Of a stretch of DNA of 64,000 nt, positions 26,159-33,190 are shown in pieces. Origin of the DNA: CAWUEX02 sp963921305 (lineage in GTDB: Bacteria; Pseudomonadota; Alphaproteobacteria; Rhodospirillales; Rhodospirillaceae); assembly GCA_963921305.4 (NCBI GenBank), contig CAWUEX030000002.1, positions 3,038,001-3,102,000 on the forward strand, written 5' to 3'. The notes beneath the pieces are model-generated. The model was not told the origin of the DNA and ran no database searches. It worked only from the letters and a program-made list of their open reading frames with translations. The translations under genes and the position numbers were made by a program. Position 1 is the stretch's first letter. Each line of letters starts with the position of its first letter.

Positions 26159-27106
26159 TTATGCAGCGACCTTAAGATGATGGATGCTGAATAAACGGTC
26201 TCCATCTGTCCAGGTTTCAGCGGGCTCAAACCCCGCTTGCCGTCCCATCTCGTGAAACTCGTCTATTTCGTACTTGTGCGAGTTTTCCGTATGGATGCTT
26301 TCACCGGATTCAAACTCGAAGGAGTGACCGGCGACCGAGACGGTCTGGGGTTTCGTACTGATCAGGTGCATCTCAACCCGCCCTCGGTCTTCAACATAAC
26401 GCGCCTCGTGAACAAAGGCCGAGAGATCAAATTCGCCCGCGAGTTCATTGTTGATTCGTCTCAGGACATTTTTATTGAAAGCTGCTGTGACGCCGTCGTT
26501 ATCGTTGTAGGCAGCGTGCAAAATGTCAGGGTCTTTCTTGAGGTCTACACCGATGACGAGGCTACCGTCTTCGCCCAGCATCGCGGCAGCCATTTCCAAG
26601 AAATTTTCTGCTCCGTTGCGCGAAAAATTGCCGATCGTCGAGCCCGGAAAGAAACCCGCTTTTTCACCTGAGGACACGTCATCTGGCAAAGGAAACTGCT
26701 GCGTAAAATCTGCACAGACCGGAGTGACTTTCAGGTCGGGATAGTCGGTCGCGATTGAATCGGCGGCGGCGAGTAGATGCTCCTTGGAGATGTCGACCGG
26801 AACATAGCTGGCCAGTTTTTTCGCGGCGTCCAAAAGAATGCGAATCTTGATGCTTGAGCCGCTGCCGAACTCGATGAGATGCCGGTCTTCAACCAACGAC
26901 GCAATTTCTGCGGCTTTCTCGCTAAGTAATCCTATCTCTGTGCGGGTCGGATAGTACTCTTCCAGATCGCAAATTTTATCGAAAAGGGCGGATCCTTCTG
27001 CGTCGTAAAAGTATTTGGGGGGCAGGCTCTTTTGTTCCTTAGAAAGACCTTCGACAACATCGCCCAGAAATTCAGCGTTTAGGTTCTGCGACGTGGATTG
27101 CGTCAC
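26159..27106 (-). CDS. egtD: L-histidine N(alpha)-methyltransferase
   Basis: A 315-residue SAM-dependent enzyme that trimethylates histidine to hercynine, the first step of ergothioneine synthesis. Visible are 'LPPKYFYDAEGSALFDKICDLEEYYPTRTE', taken in parts as the family start, the SAM loop 'LIEFGSGSSIKIRILL', 'YVPVDISKEHL' and 'GFFPGSTIGNF'. The GTG at 27106 overlaps the egtB stop as GTGA and has GGAGGA 8 nt upstream. The longer in-frame ATG at 27145 would lie inside egtB. Translational coupling with egtB is likely. Confidence 0.93.
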   Translation of the reverse strand: MTQSTSQNLNAEFLGDVVEGLSKEQKSLPPKYFYDAEGSALFDKICDLEEYYPTRTEIGLLSEKAAEIASLVEDRHLIEFGSGSSIKIRILLDAAKKLASYVPVDISKEHLLAAADSIATDYPDLKVTPVCADFTQQFPLPDDVSSGEKAGFFPGSTIGNFSRNGAENFLEMAAAMLGEDGSLVIGVDLKKDPDILHAAYNDNDGVTAAFNKNVLRRINNELAGEFDLSAFVHEARYVEDRGRVEMHLISTKPQTVSVAGHSFEFESGESIHTENSHKYEIDEFHEMGRQAGFEPAETWTDGDRLFSIHHLKVAA

Positions 27107-28401
27107 GTTATATCCTCCACAAGTCTTAAGCCGGCGAACATCCACCTTTGGTGGGGATAGAAGAAGTTGCGATAAGTGCGCCGGATGTGATTGCCGGGAG
27201 TCACACAGCTTCCGCCGCGAAGCACCATCTGGTTTGACATAAATTTGCCGTTATATTCGCCAATCGCACCGTCAGCGACCTTGAAGCGGGGGTAGGGGCT
27301 ATAAGCAGATCGGGTGTGTTCCCATACATCGCCGAACATTTGCGCTAAAGGTTTGTCGGCGGATGCGGGTAGGGGTCGCAAAGCGCCTGACGAAAGTAGG
27401 TTCCCGGTTTCGGAGTCCCGCTGAGACGCCACTTCCCATTCAAACTCAGTTGGCAACCGTTTTCCGCTCCAAGTTGCGAATGCGTCGGCTTCGTAGAAGC
27501 TGATATGGCAGACCGGAGCATCAAGATTTAGGGATTGCCGGCCGCGCAGACTAAACTGAGACCAGTCAGAATTTCCCTCGTCGCGCCAATACCCAGGTGC
27601 CGCCCAGCCAGAATTTTGAGCCACAGCCCAGCCATCAGCCAGCCAAAGCTCTGGCCTCTTGTATCCACCGTCTTTCATGAAGGCTAGCCATTCCCCATTG
27701 GTCACGAGGCGGTTCGCGATTAGAAACGGCTGAACCAGCACGTCATGGCGCGGTCCTTCGTTATCGAATGCGAAACCGCCTTCTGGCTCATGCCCAATCG
27801 AGAAGGCTCCGCCTTCAACTTCCATCCATGCCAGGCGAGACATGTCCGTCGTCTCAAGGGGGACTCCTCCCGCATACTTCGGCTCTAGGGTGTTGCATGA
27901 AAAGGCGTGCAGGATGTCCATCAGGAGCAGTTCCTGATGCTGCTGCTCATGATGCGTCCCCAACAAGATTAGCGCGCTTAGGTCTACCCAGGACTCATCT
28001 GCAGCACTTTGCAGTAGTTCACCCATGGCTGAGTCGACATGCTGCCGGTACGCGGCAATCTCGTCACTGCTTGGGCGGGTTAGCAAGCCCCGGTCCGGCC
28101 TTGGGTGGCGTTCGCCCACGGCTTCGTAATACGAATTGAACAGATAGCCGTAGGCTTCGTCGAATAGAGAATAGTCCGTCAGGAAGGGCTGTAGGACAAA
28201 GGTCTCAAAGAACCAGGTCGTATGGGCCCGATGCCATTTTGTCGGGCTGGCGTCCGTCATTGATTGGACGACTTGATCTTCCGGGCTCAACGGCTGGGCC
28301 AGTCGGTCTGTCTCGTTGCGCACGCCCTGGAACCGCTTCAGGACGTCCGCAGCAGACGGCAGAGGGGCCGATTTTTCACCAGTCGCGGACGCTGAAAACA
28401 C
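27103..28401 (-). CDS. egtB: Ergothioneine biosynthesis sulfoxide synthase EgtB
   Basis: A 432-residue non-haem iron enzyme that joins hercynine to a cysteine donor with oxygen. The DinB-like N-domain supplies iron ligands: His in 'WHRAHTTWFFE' (about residue 57 or 60) and HHEQQHQE (His151 and His155). The C-terminal formylglycine-enzyme-like domain begins near 'LAWMEVEGGAFSIGHE' and ends 'GGSCVTPGNHIRRTYRNFFYPHQRWMFAGLRL'. No egtC or egtA lies nearby, as is usual outside actinobacteria. First gene of the egtBD unit, divergent from rpoH across 450 bp. Confidence 0.94.
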   Translation of the reverse strand: MFSASATGEKSAPLPSAADVLKRFQGVRNETDRLAQPLSPEDQVVQSMTDASPTKWHRAHTTWFFETFVLQPFLTDYSLFDEAYGYLFNSYYEAVGERHPRPDRGLLTRPSSDEIAAYRQHVDSAMGELLQSAADESWVDLSALILLGTHHEQQHQELLLMDILHAFSCNTLEPKYAGGVPLETTDMSRLAWMEVEGGAFSIGHEPEGGFAFDNEGPRHDVLVQPFLIANRLVTNGEWLAFMKDGGYKRPELWLADGWAVAQNSGWAAPGYWRDEGNSDWSQFSLRGRQSLNLDAPVCHISFYEADAFATWSGKRLPTEFEWEVASQRDSETGNLLSSGALRPLPASADKPLAQMFGDVWEHTRSAYSPYPRFKVADGAIGEYNGKFMSNQMVLRGGSCVTPGNHIRRTYRNFFYPHQRWMFAGLRLVEDIT

Positions 28402-28596
28402 GAAAAAGCCTTGAATCTCAATTTTTTAGAGGGCGGAACCCTAGCGGATGGAGCCGCAAAACGAAACCGCCAAGGACGAAAACCATAAGGCCGGGCCTAA
28501 ATCCTTGTGGCGAGCCTGAACGGCAGAAATCGCATACCACAACAATAATACATATTTATCATATGCTTACACTATATCAGAGACTTCTAATATATA

Positions 28597-28625
28597 TTTA
28601 CATTGCCACTGGATTTGGTTAATAT
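28597..28625 (+). promoter_or_regulatory. Sigma-70-type promoter for the rpoH leader
   Basis: TTTACA at 28597-28602, a 17-bp spacer and TAATAT at 28620-28625 form a good vegetative promoter, in an AT-rich patch. Transcription would begin near 28632, about 220 nt before rpoH. I saw no convincing sigma-32-type promoter. Confidence 0.6.
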
Positions 28626-28661
28626 CCCCCTGTTAGCGCTCAGGAGAGGCTAGCGAAGATA

Positions 28662-28681
28662 GTCCGACCTCAAAGGTGGAC
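28662..28681 (+). promoter_or_regulatory. Leader hairpin upstream of rpoH
   Basis: GTCC-G-ACCT, CAA, AGGT-GGAC forms an 8-bp stem with one bulged G and a 3-nt loop in the putative rpoH leader, 40 nt before the small ORF. A role in temperature control is possible but not shown. Confidence 0.4.
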
Positions 28682-28720
28682 GACTTAACAAACGTCATGT
28701 TGCTCAAGGAGGATATGACA

Positions 28721-28780
28721 ATGAGATATTCTGTACCGCTCTATTCCAGCTTTCAGTGTCGGCACGTTCGAGCCGCATAA
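28721..28780 (+). CDS. 19-residue upstream ORF in the rpoH leader
   Basis: ATG at 28721 with an excellent AAGGAGGA Shine-Dalgarno 7 nt upstream encodes MRYSVPLYSSFQCRHVRAA and ends with TAA at 28780, 72 nt before rpoH. The ribosome site is stronger than that of most genes in the window, which argues for real translation. It may be a leader peptide affecting rpoH expression, or the remnant of a longer small protein. I recognise no family. Confidence 0.45.
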   Translation: MRYSVPLYSSFQCRHVRAA

Positions 28781-28852
28781 CGTTGCGCACCTATTGGCGC
28801 CGCACGTCGCGGGCGCCGTCTCTCGCGCACTTTACTGATAAGGAACAGAGCA

Positions 28853-29767
28853 ATGACAACCAATTCCCTACCTGTACTCGCGTCCGATCGTGGCCTTGCA
28901 GCATACCTTCAGGACATCAAGCGCTTTCCCATTCTGGAGAAAGAAGAGGAGTTCATGCTCGCTAAGCGACTGGTTGAGCATGACGACACCGATGCTGCCC
29001 ATAAGTTAGTAACAAGCCATCTGCGTCTCGTTGCCAAGATTGCGATGGGATACCGTTTCTACGGATTGCCCGTTTCTGACCTGGTATCCGAAGGCAACAT
29101 TGGCCTGATGCGCGCTGTGAAAAAATTTGATCCTGATCGCGGGTTTCGTTTGGCGACCTATGCGATGTGGTGGATCAAGGCTGCCATCAACGAGTATGTA
29201 CTTAATTCTTGGTCATTGGTGAAGGTTGGCACCGTAGCGGCTCAGAAGAAGCTCTTTTTTAATCTGCGCAAGCTTAAAGCCAAGCTGGATATTTATGACG
29301 ACGGTGATTTGACGCTTGATGCTGCAGATGAGATCGCGTCGACGCTTGATGTAGACCGTAAAGACGTCATTGATATGAATGGCCGTCTGTCTCGCTCGGA
29401 TGCATCATTGAATGTTCCCGTAGGTGAGGATGGAGATCTCGATCGCCTCGACTTACTGGTTTCCGACGCACCGAGTCAGGAAAGTGTGTTCGCTGAAGAT
29501 GAGGAGCGTCAGGTTGGCAGCGGTTTACTGCGAGGTGCCTTAGCGACACTGAATGATCGCGAACGCCATATCATCGTGGAACGCCGTCTGGCCGATGATC
29601 CGCGCACCTTAGAAGACTTGGGCGAAGAATATGGCATTAGCCGCGAACGTGTGCGGCAAATCGAGAACCGAGCCTTCGAGAAGTTGCAAAGTGCGGTTCA
29701 GGCGGCAGCTGCGAAGCTTGATAGCGGAACCGTTGAGCCGATGGCCCTGCTGGCTGAGTCGGTGTAG
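28853..29767 (+). CDS. rpoH: RNA polymerase heat-shock sigma factor RpoH
   Basis: A 304-residue sigma-32. Region 2 includes 'LVTSHLRLVAKIAMGYRFYGLPVSDLVSEGNIGLMRAVKKFD' split across 2.1-2.2 and 'FRLATYAMWWIKAAINEYVL'. The RpoH box 'QKKLFFNLR' is at residues 131-139. Region 4.2 is 'LEDLGEEYGISRERVRQIENRAFEKL' near 253-278. It directs transcription of heat-shock genes. AAGGAACAGAGCA precedes the ATG. The long leader with a hairpin and small ORF suggests control at translation. It converges on the hydroxylase gene that ends at 29773. Confidence 0.97.
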   Translation: MTTNSLPVLASDRGLAAYLQDIKRFPILEKEEEFMLAKRLVEHDDTDAAHKLVTSHLRLVAKIAMGYRFYGLPVSDLVSEGNIGLMRAVKKFDPDRGFRLATYAMWWIKAAINEYVLNSWSLVKVGTVAAQKKLFFNLRKLKAKLDIYDDGDLTLDAADEIASTLDVDRKDVIDMNGRLSRSDASLNVPVGEDGDLDRLDLLVSDAPSQESVFAEDEERQVGSGLLRGALATLNDRERHIIVERRLADDPRTLEDLGEEYGISRERVRQIENRAFEKLQSAVQAAAAKLDSGTVEPMALLAESV

Positions 29768-29772
29768 AGGGC

Positions 29773-30606
29773 CTAGTTGTCAGAGTCGCCGGACTGCTTA
29801 GCAGCCCCGCGTGCCCCATCGGGCGATAAGAACGGCTGGGCCAAAAGCGTGACGAGTCCTACAGATGCGTCTCCTCGGAAGTAGGGCAGACCCAGCATCA
29901 TTGAGTCATGACCGTCTCTCGGCTGAGCGGTGTATGTGCCGAACAGACGATCCCACCAAGGTAAATTGAAACCAAAATTGCTATCGGTTTCATCCGGATG
30001 TATCGAGTGGTGTACTCGATGCATGTCCGGGGTTACGACGAATGTCCTGAGAACCCGGTCGACGGGGGCGGGTATACCCAGTCTGGCGTGATTGAAGAGA
30101 GCCGTTCCGTTTAACACCACTTCAAATACGACGACGGCCGCGACCGGAGCCCCCAACAATGCCACGATAGCCATCTTCAAAAGGGAAGAGAGGATGATTT
30201 CGATCGGGTGGAATCGCAGGCCAGACGTCACATCGATATCGACGTCTGTGTGGTGCATGCGGTGAACGCGCCACAGTATCGGAACCTGATGAAACAGACG
30301 GTGCTGCCAATAAATCGTTGCGTCCAAGACCAGAAAGCTGAGTAGTCCGGCGATTAGCGGCGATATCCCGAAGATATTGAATAGGCCGATGCCCGATGAC
30401 TGGGCCCAAAATGCCGTTCCCGCGGGCGCAAAGGGAATAAGCACACGTACCAAAATCGTACTGATGACGACGATGCCTAAGTTAGAGATCCATCTTCGAG
30501 CGCGGTCGAGGGTTAGATCACGCCGGGGAAACCGAGCCTCCAGAACTGCAAAGGCCACTAGGAACACGAGAAACAAGACGAGGCGAGCTTGAGAGGAAAT
30601 TTCCAT
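29773..30606 (-). CDS. Sterol desaturase / fatty acid hydroxylase family membrane protein
   Basis: A 277-residue membrane protein with about four hydrophobic segments (near 10-25, 40-58, 75-95 and 135-160) and the di-iron histidine clusters of the family: HRLFH near residue 107, HRMHH near 120 and HRVHH near 200. The family hydroxylates or desaturates lipids at the membrane using oxygen; the substrate here is unknown. The gene is the only one on its strand between egtB and rpmG, with its start about 210 bp from divergent divK. Confidence 0.92.
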   Translation of the reverse strand: MEISSQARLVLFLVFLVAFAVLEARFPRRDLTLDRARRWISNLGIVVISTILVRVLIPFAPAGTAFWAQSSGIGLFNIFGISPLIAGLLSFLVLDATIYWQHRLFHQVPILWRVHRMHHTDVDIDVTSGLRFHPIEIILSSLLKMAIVALLGAPVAAVVVFEVVLNGTALFNHARLGIPAPVDRVLRTFVVTPDMHRVHHSIHPDETDSNFGFNLPWWDRLFGTYTAQPRDGHDSMMLGLPYFRGDASVGLVTLLAQPFLSPDGARGAAKQSGDSDN

Positions 30607-30653
30607 GATCCGTAATGCGTGTGATCTGAGGGACTAAATGTCTAAGGGCCGCA

Positions 30654-30727
30654 CATGAGATAAAAGCGGTACAATGTGAATGGGGTACGGTGTATGGCCG
30701 GAGACTTGTATTTTGGGGTATCTCATG
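30654..30727. repeat. Inverted repeat upstream of divK
   Basis: CATGAGATA (30654-30662) and its exact reverse complement TATCTCATG (30719-30727) flank 56 bp in the divergent promoter region. It could be a pair of operator half-sites or chance. A second 6-bp dyad, CCGCTC/GAGCGG, lies near 30756-30773. Confidence 0.3.
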
Positions 30728-30815
30728 GTGTAAATGCCGTTAGTCGAAACCTTCCCGCTCTGCTCGGAGCGGAACATACTGGCTGCGAGTTTAGCCGGTA
30801 GGGAACTGGTCCGGA

Positions 30816-31184
30816 ATGTCAAAGACCATTCTTATCGTCGAGGACAATGAGTTGAACATGAAACTGTTCAACGATCTCCTCGAAGCGCATGGATATACCA
30901 CGCTGCAAACGAAAGACGGGCGGCAGGTCATGGATATGACGCGAAAGCTGCGTCCGGACTTGATCCTGATGGATATTCAGCTGCCCGAGATTTCGGGACT
31001 TGAGATCGCCAAAATGCTCAAGGCTGATGATGACCTTAAGGCGATTCCAGTCATCGCTGTTACGGCGTTTGCGATGAAGGGCGATGAAGAAAAAATTCGT
31101 GATGGCGGCTGCGACGGGTACATCGCCAAACCAATTTCGGTTGCCAGTTTCTTGCAAACGATTTCCAGGCATCTGGACGGCTAA
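30816..31184 (+). CDS. divK: Single-domain response regulator DivK
   Basis: A 122-residue receiver domain without an output domain. The phospho-acceptor Asp53 lies in 'LILMDIQLPEISG', acidic Asp10 in 'LIVEDN', Thr83 in 'VTAFAM' and Lys105 in 'YIAKPIS'. The sequence is typical of alphaproteobacterial DivK, which acts with the PleC/DivJ histidine kinases and the DivL-CckA-CtrA pathway to set cell polarity and cell-cycle progress. pleD, often next to divK, is not here. It converges on rpmG. Confidence 0.93.
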   Translation: MSKTILIVEDNELNMKLFNDLLEAHGYTTLQTKDGRQVMDMTRKLRPDLILMDIQLPEISGLEIAKMLKADDDLKAIPVIAVTAFAMKGDEEKIRDGGCDGYIAKPISVASFLQTISRHLDG

Positions 31185-31231
31185 CAAGCGACCCAGGACT
31201 CGTTCCAGTGCATGATGAGAGGGCTGGCGCG

Positions 31232-31250
31232 CTGTTGGTAAACCCAACAG
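31232..31250. terminator. Hairpin between convergent divK and rpmG
   Basis: CTGTTGG (31232-31238) and CCAACAG (31244-31250) form a perfect 7-bp stem with a 5-nt loop. On the plus strand a T-rich AGTTCATAGTCTTATT follows. It could end both convergent transcripts; the T tract is weak. Confidence 0.45.
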
Positions 31251-31264
31251 AGTTCATAGTCTTA

Positions 31265-31432
31265 TTACTTGATCTTCGCTTCCTTGAAGATCACGTGTTT
31301 GCGGGCCTTGGGATCGTACTTACGCTTCTCAAGTTTTTCCGTCATGGTTCGCGGGTTCTTCTTGGTGACGTAGTAGTACCCAGTACCGGCGGTGCTTTCT
31401 AATTTGATCTGAACTGTTGCTGGTTTAGCCAT
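31265..31432 (-). CDS. rpmG: 50S ribosomal protein L33
   Basis: A 55-residue basic protein starting MAKPATVQIKLESTAGTG, containing YYYVTKKNPR and ending KHVIFKEAKIK. This is the alphaproteobacterial L33 form, without the zinc-binding cysteines. It is a structural protein of the large ribosomal subunit near the E site. It has its own promoter overlapping the end of the upstream S41 protease gene and converges on divK. Confidence 0.95.
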   Translation of the reverse strand: MAKPATVQIKLESTAGTGYYYVTKKNPRTMTEKLEKRKYDPKARKHVIFKEAKIK

Positions 31433-31465
31433 CGGACTTTCGCCTGGGATCGGTTGAAGCGCGGC

Positions 31466-31493
31466 AACATACTCTGCCGGGCTAGGGTGTCAA
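31466..31493 (-). promoter_or_regulatory. rpmG: Promoter of rpmG
   Basis: On the minus strand TTGACA (31493-31488), a 16-bp spacer and TATGTT (31471-31466) precede rpmG, giving a leader of about 27 nt. The -35 is a perfect consensus match and overlaps the last codons of the S41 protease gene. Confidence 0.6.
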
Positions 31494-33098
31494 GCCTTCG
31501 CGGTCACCGCCACTTTGGACATCATTCATCGCCGCGTTGACGGCCGTCAGCCCGATTGCTTGGGCATATATATTTTCTTTTAATATCAATGCCTTGGCCA
31601 CCTCTAAGTCTACCGTGTCGTCATCCCGCACTTGGGCCGGGCAGGCCTCGCGCAGGGCCGAACGCCCCGGCACGTCGTTGGCGCCGACCGTGTGCCAAAG
31701 GGATTTCTGGGACACGAACTGGCTTCCTTGCTCTTGCCATCTCGCCAAAAGGCTTTCGGGGTTTTCAGTGATGCCGCTGGTGCAGACCATGGGCAAGACA
31801 CCTAGATCTTCGATGGCGTAACCGCCGGGCGCATGAAACCGAGACCAAGTCAGCGTAATCTCGCCGTCATTCGGTAAACGGACGACCGTCTGAACCGTGC
31901 CTTTGCCGTATGTCGAAGTCCCCACGACGACCGCACGTCCCGCGTCTTGCAGAGCAGCGGCGACGATCTCGGCGGCTGAGGCGGACCGGCTATCAACAAG
32001 AACGACCATTGGCAGACCAGTCGCGGCGTCGCCGTCAAAGGCTTGATACCGTTGAATGGATTCGGGGTGCCTACCGATCGTCGACACGATATGTCCGGAG
32101 TCTAGGAACAGATCGCTAACCGCGACCGCCTGATCCAGGAGTCCTCCTGGGTCACCGCGCAAATCGAGAATCAAACCCTGAATGTCTGAAGATGCCGTGT
32201 TAAGCCGCAACAGTTCACCCTGGACTGTTTTTGCGGTTTGTTGATTGAAGCTATGGATTTTGACGATCGCAATGCCGTCTTCCAACTCAGCTTTAACTGT
32301 TTGCGGTACGATTAATGATCTTTCTATTTCGATCCGCTTCGCATCCCCCAATTGTCCGCGTATGACCGAAAGAACTGCTGTTGAACCGATAGCCCCTCTC
32401 AGCAGGCGCCGGATCGTCCAACTGCGCTTAGTCGCTACGGTCTCGCCGTCAACATGAGTGATCAGGTCGCCCACGCGTAGGCCCGCAGAAACAGCCGGAG
32501 AGCCCGGTTGAACGCCGCGCACCTCCAGGCCGACATCGTTGGTCACGTAGGTCAATCCCAGACCGCCGAACCCGTTGCGGAGTTCACGATTCGACCGAGC
32601 TTGTAAACGGCCAGCATAGCGGGAGTAGGGGTCTAGATTCTCAAGAGCGGCACTATAAAACGCGGAGTAAATTTCCTCGTTGTCCGCGTCTGCCAGTATT
32701 GGAGACTTTCCGCGCGCGCCGACGATGGACCCTTGAAAAAGAGAGAGCCAAGGATCGACCTCGTTTGTGGGCGGCTTTGTCAAATCAGCCACGATGTCTT
32801 GTCCGACGAAGGTCATCACCCTTTTGTCCGCTTCGGCGACGGTTATCATTGGGTCGATGCTCGATACGCCTCTGAGGCCATCCAGTACAAGGGAGTCGAG
32901 GTTCGGCTGCGCAAGAGCTTTGGCCTGAACCTGAGTCAATCCGTGAGACAGAACACGACTAGTTTCCAGGACATCGTATCCGTTTATTGTCGTGCGTTCG
33001 GACGGCCAGTTCGCGTCCGAGACCATGCCTGGCGCCGCGCACCCTGAGAGGAGCGGCAACGACAACAGGAATAAAAGTGCTACAGACTTCGGGGTCAT
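31482..33098 (-). CDS. S41-family C-terminal-processing protease, lipoprotein with PDZ domain
   Basis: A 538-residue protein with lipobox LLSGC (Cys20), a PDZ domain near residues 175-255 ('GLGLTYVTNDVGLEVRGV', then 'GDLITHVDGE') and an S41 protease domain. The catalytic Ser is in 'SRSASAAEIVAAAL' (about residue 374) and Lys399 in 'TYGKGTVQTVV'. 'LILDLRGDPGGLLDQAV' precedes them. It should cut C-termini of envelope proteins from the inner face of the outer membrane or in the periplasm. It lies between rnr and rpmG. Confidence 0.92.
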   Translation of the reverse strand: MTPKSVALLFLLSLPLLSGCAAPGMVSDANWPSERTTINGYDVLETSRVLSHGLTQVQAKALAQPNLDSLVLDGLRGVSSIDPMITVAEADKRVMTFVGQDIVADLTKPPTNEVDPWLSLFQGSIVGARGKSPILADADNEEIYSAFYSAALENLDPYSRYAGRLQARSNRELRNGFGGLGLTYVTNDVGLEVRGVQPGSPAVSAGLRVGDLITHVDGETVATKRSWTIRRLLRGAIGSTAVLSVIRGQLGDAKRIEIERSLIVPQTVKAELEDGIAIVKIHSFNQQTAKTVQGELLRLNTASSDIQGLILDLRGDPGGLLDQAVAVSDLFLDSGHIVSTIGRHPESIQRYQAFDGDAATGLPMVVLVDSRSASAAEIVAAALQDAGRAVVVGTSTYGKGTVQTVVRLPNDGEITLTWSRFHAPGGYAIEDLGVLPMVCTSGITENPESLLARWQEQGSQFVSQKSLWHTVGANDVPGRSALREACPAQVRDDDTVDLEVAKALILKENIYAQAIGLTAVNAAMNDVQSGGDREGLTP

Positions 33099-33190
33099 GG
33101 TGCTGACGTAGATGCTCGTCGAAATTCAGCTGCGTGGGTGCCGCTGTGTCATCTCCAGATCATACGATTCATGTCGTCGGGACACACCCC

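Larger units (their letters stand above)
28402..28852. other. 451-bp divergent intergenic region between egtB and rpoH
   Basis: The stretch includes an AT-rich block at about 28540-28625, unusual for this DNA, with a good promoter, then a leader of about 220 nt carrying a hairpin and a 19-codon ORF. These are listed separately. I see no clear promoter for egtBD. Confidence 0.7.
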
